Source: Myxococcus virescens
Lineage (GTDB): Bacteria; Myxococcota; Myxococcia; Myxococcales; Myxococcaceae
DNA length: 64,000 nt
Assembly: GCF_900101905.1 (NCBI RefSeq)
Contig: NZ_FNAJ01000010.1
Location: 186,001 to 250,000, forward strand
Direction of reading: 5' to 3'
A model generated the notes under the pieces. It had not been told where the DNA came from. It ran no database searches and saw nothing but the letters and a program-made list of their open reading frames with translations. Both the position numbers and the translations under genes were made by a program. This document shows, in pieces, positions 62,912-64,000 of this stretch. Every line of letters starts with the position of its first letter. Within the stretch, counting starts at the first letter, position 1.

Positions 62912-64000
62912 ATGAGTCTGGCGGATCACCTGACGGAGCTCCGCTCGCGCCTCATGCGGTGCACCATCGCCGTGCTCATCCTGGGGACGATTTCGCTCGT
63001 CTTCGCCAAGCCGATTTTCGGCCTGCTGATGCAGCCGGTGCTGGATGCGCTGCCGCCCGAGAATCGCTCGCTCATCTACACGTCCGGCATCGAAGAGCTG
63101 AACGTCCTGATGAAGGTAGGCGTGTACTGCGGCATCTTCCTCACCACGCCCGTCATCCTGATGCAGATCTGGGGCTTCGTCTCGCCCGGCCTGTATCCGG
63201 AGGAGCGCCGCTTCGCCGCGCCCTTCGTGGCGTTCGGCTCCATCGCCTTCCTCCTCGGCGCCGCCTTCTGCTACTTCGCGGTGCTGCCCTCCATGTTCAC
63301 CTTCCTCCTGAACGAGGAGGAGACGCTCGCGCTGGAGCAGCGCCTGGACACGGCCCGGCTGCGCGCGGATGACGCCTTGCGCTTCCTGCGCCTGGGTGAA
63401 GCGGAGGAGGCGGGGCGCATCGCGAAGGAGACGAGCACCCAGCTGCGCGCGGAGGGCCAGGGCCAGGCACCCGCGCCCGAGGTCGCGCCCGCCGCCAGCG
63501 TGGAGATGACGGGGCGGCTGGATGGCCTGGGGCGGCTGCTGGACGCGGCGTCGGTGGGCTACGGCGCGCAGTCCCGCGGCGTGCTGCGGCAGGCGGTGGA
63601 GAAGCGCGTGGAGGCCGTGACGGCCTACGAGAAGAAGGACTTCGCGGCGGCGGCGGCGGCCATGGACGGCTCGGCGAGCCTGCTGGCGGGCATCGCCCCC
63701 ACGCGCACCGAGGAGCTGGCGGGGCTGTGGCGGCTGGAGAAGGAGCTGGCCAAGGCGCACGCGGCGCATGAGGCGGCGCGGTGGACGCGGCCCATGTTGT
63801 CCATGCACGAGCAGCTCTCGCTGGTGCTGCTGCTCATCCTCGCCTTCGGCATCATCTTCGAGCTGCCGCTCGTCATGGCCCTGCTGGGCGTGGTGGGCGT
63901 GGTGAAGTCGTCCTGGCTCTTCAGGTACCAGCGCCACGCCTTCGTGGTGTGCCTCATCGCGGCGGCCATCATCACCCCCACGGGAGACGTGGTGAACCTG
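62912..64000 (+). CDS. tatC: TatC with a large insert, 3' end beyond window
   Basis: 363 visible codons. The N-terminus MSLADHLTELRSRLMRC carries the conserved Glu9 before helix 1; GFVSPGLYPEERRF is the cytoplasmic loop motif, and AFGIIFELPLVMALLGVVGV gives helix 4 with Glu317. Between helix 3 (to about 132) and helix 4 (from about 300) sits an insert of about 155 residues, helical with KRVEAVTAYEKKDFAAAAAA, where ordinary TatC has roughly 20. This side faces the periplasm. It forms the receptor core of Tat export. The true start may lie upstream of 62912 in the same frame (CTG at 62867). The end is cut by the window. Confidence 0.9.
   Translation, partial: MSLADHLTELRSRLMRCTIAVLILGTISLVFAKPIFGLLMQPVLDALPPENRSLIYTSGIEELNVLMKVGVYCGIFLTTPVILMQIWGFVSPGLYPEERRFAAPFVAFGSIAFLLGAAFCYFAVLPSMFTFLLNEEETLALEQRLDTARLRADDALRFLRLGEAEEAGRIAKETSTQLRAEGQGQAPAPEVAPAASVEMTGRLDGLGRLLDAASVGYGAQSRGVLRQAVEKRVEAVTAYEKKDFAAAAAAMDGSASLLAGIAPTRTEELAGLWRLEKELAKAHAAHEAARWTRPMLSMHEQLSLVLLLILAFGIIFELPLVMALLGVVGVVKSSWLFRYQRHAFVVCLIAAAIITPTGDVVNL

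Overview
This window looks like chromosomal DNA of a myxobacterium close to Myxococcus or Corallococcus. It is very G+C-rich with strong third-position G/C bias and short intergenic gaps. Typical marks are start/stop overlaps of the ATGA and GTGA type, a TatC with a long insert, an outer-membrane-type protein of a myxobacterial family, Coa1-like and PPGHP-motif proteins, and an orphan methyl-accepting receptor. This is inferred from gene content, not from a database search. I see no rRNA, tRNA, CRISPR array, insertion sequence or phage gene. No stretch over 300 bases lacks a gene; the 433 bases between the first two intact genes hold a decayed peptidase fragment.

1-9336: a partial CAP-domain lipoprotein, an S41-peptidase remnant, an MFS exporter and an NTF2-like fragment, then a tight divergent pair of gene groups. 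Leftward are a fatty-acid desaturase and a PAP2 enzyme. Rightward are a BtaA/DUF3419-like aminocarboxypropyl transferase, a GNAT-like protein and a heme-oxygenase-fold diiron oxygenase. Together they look like an undescribed lipid-head-group or small-molecule pathway. An aquaporin fused to a degenerate ArsC-like phosphatase domain and a GT39 glycosyltransferase follow.

9452-23257: a YyaL/SSP411 protein, a transglutaminase-like protein, an ATP-grasp ligase overlapping a GNAT gene, an HD phosphohydrolase coupled to a NUDIX-metallo-beta-lactamase fusion, two paralogous exported glycine-rich proteins separated by a 22-bp inverted repeat, a cytochrome c-FTR1 iron permease, two small proteins, and folA-thyA.

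23406-33327: cobalamin adenosyltransferase, queG, a DMT transporter, a cluster of two 2OG-Fe(II) oxygenases (one AlkB) with an R2K-type ATP-grasp protein, MTAP, a YihY protein, an M48 protease and mutM.

33404-41088: eight same-strand genes, several overlapping: an outer-membrane-type protein, an LptM-like lipoprotein, lysA, dapA, dapB, an FAH-family enzyme, folK and a TPR protein. The core supplies diaminopimelate/lysine for cell wall and protein.

41171-52389: kdsD, a transaldolase-like aldolase, an acyl-CoA dehydrogenase-etfBA group behind a perfect 10-bp inverted repeat, a Coa1-like protein, a signal-peptidase-like/GNAT fusion, a DMT transporter, a beta-CASP nuclease-like protein, a MOSC protein and a pentapeptide-repeat protein.

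52434-64000: an RluA pseudouridine synthase, PBP1A, pyrF, a short-chain dehydrogenase, a histone-deacetylase-like protein, an orphan chemoreceptor, an MFS transporter, and tatB-tatC, with tatC cut by the window edge.
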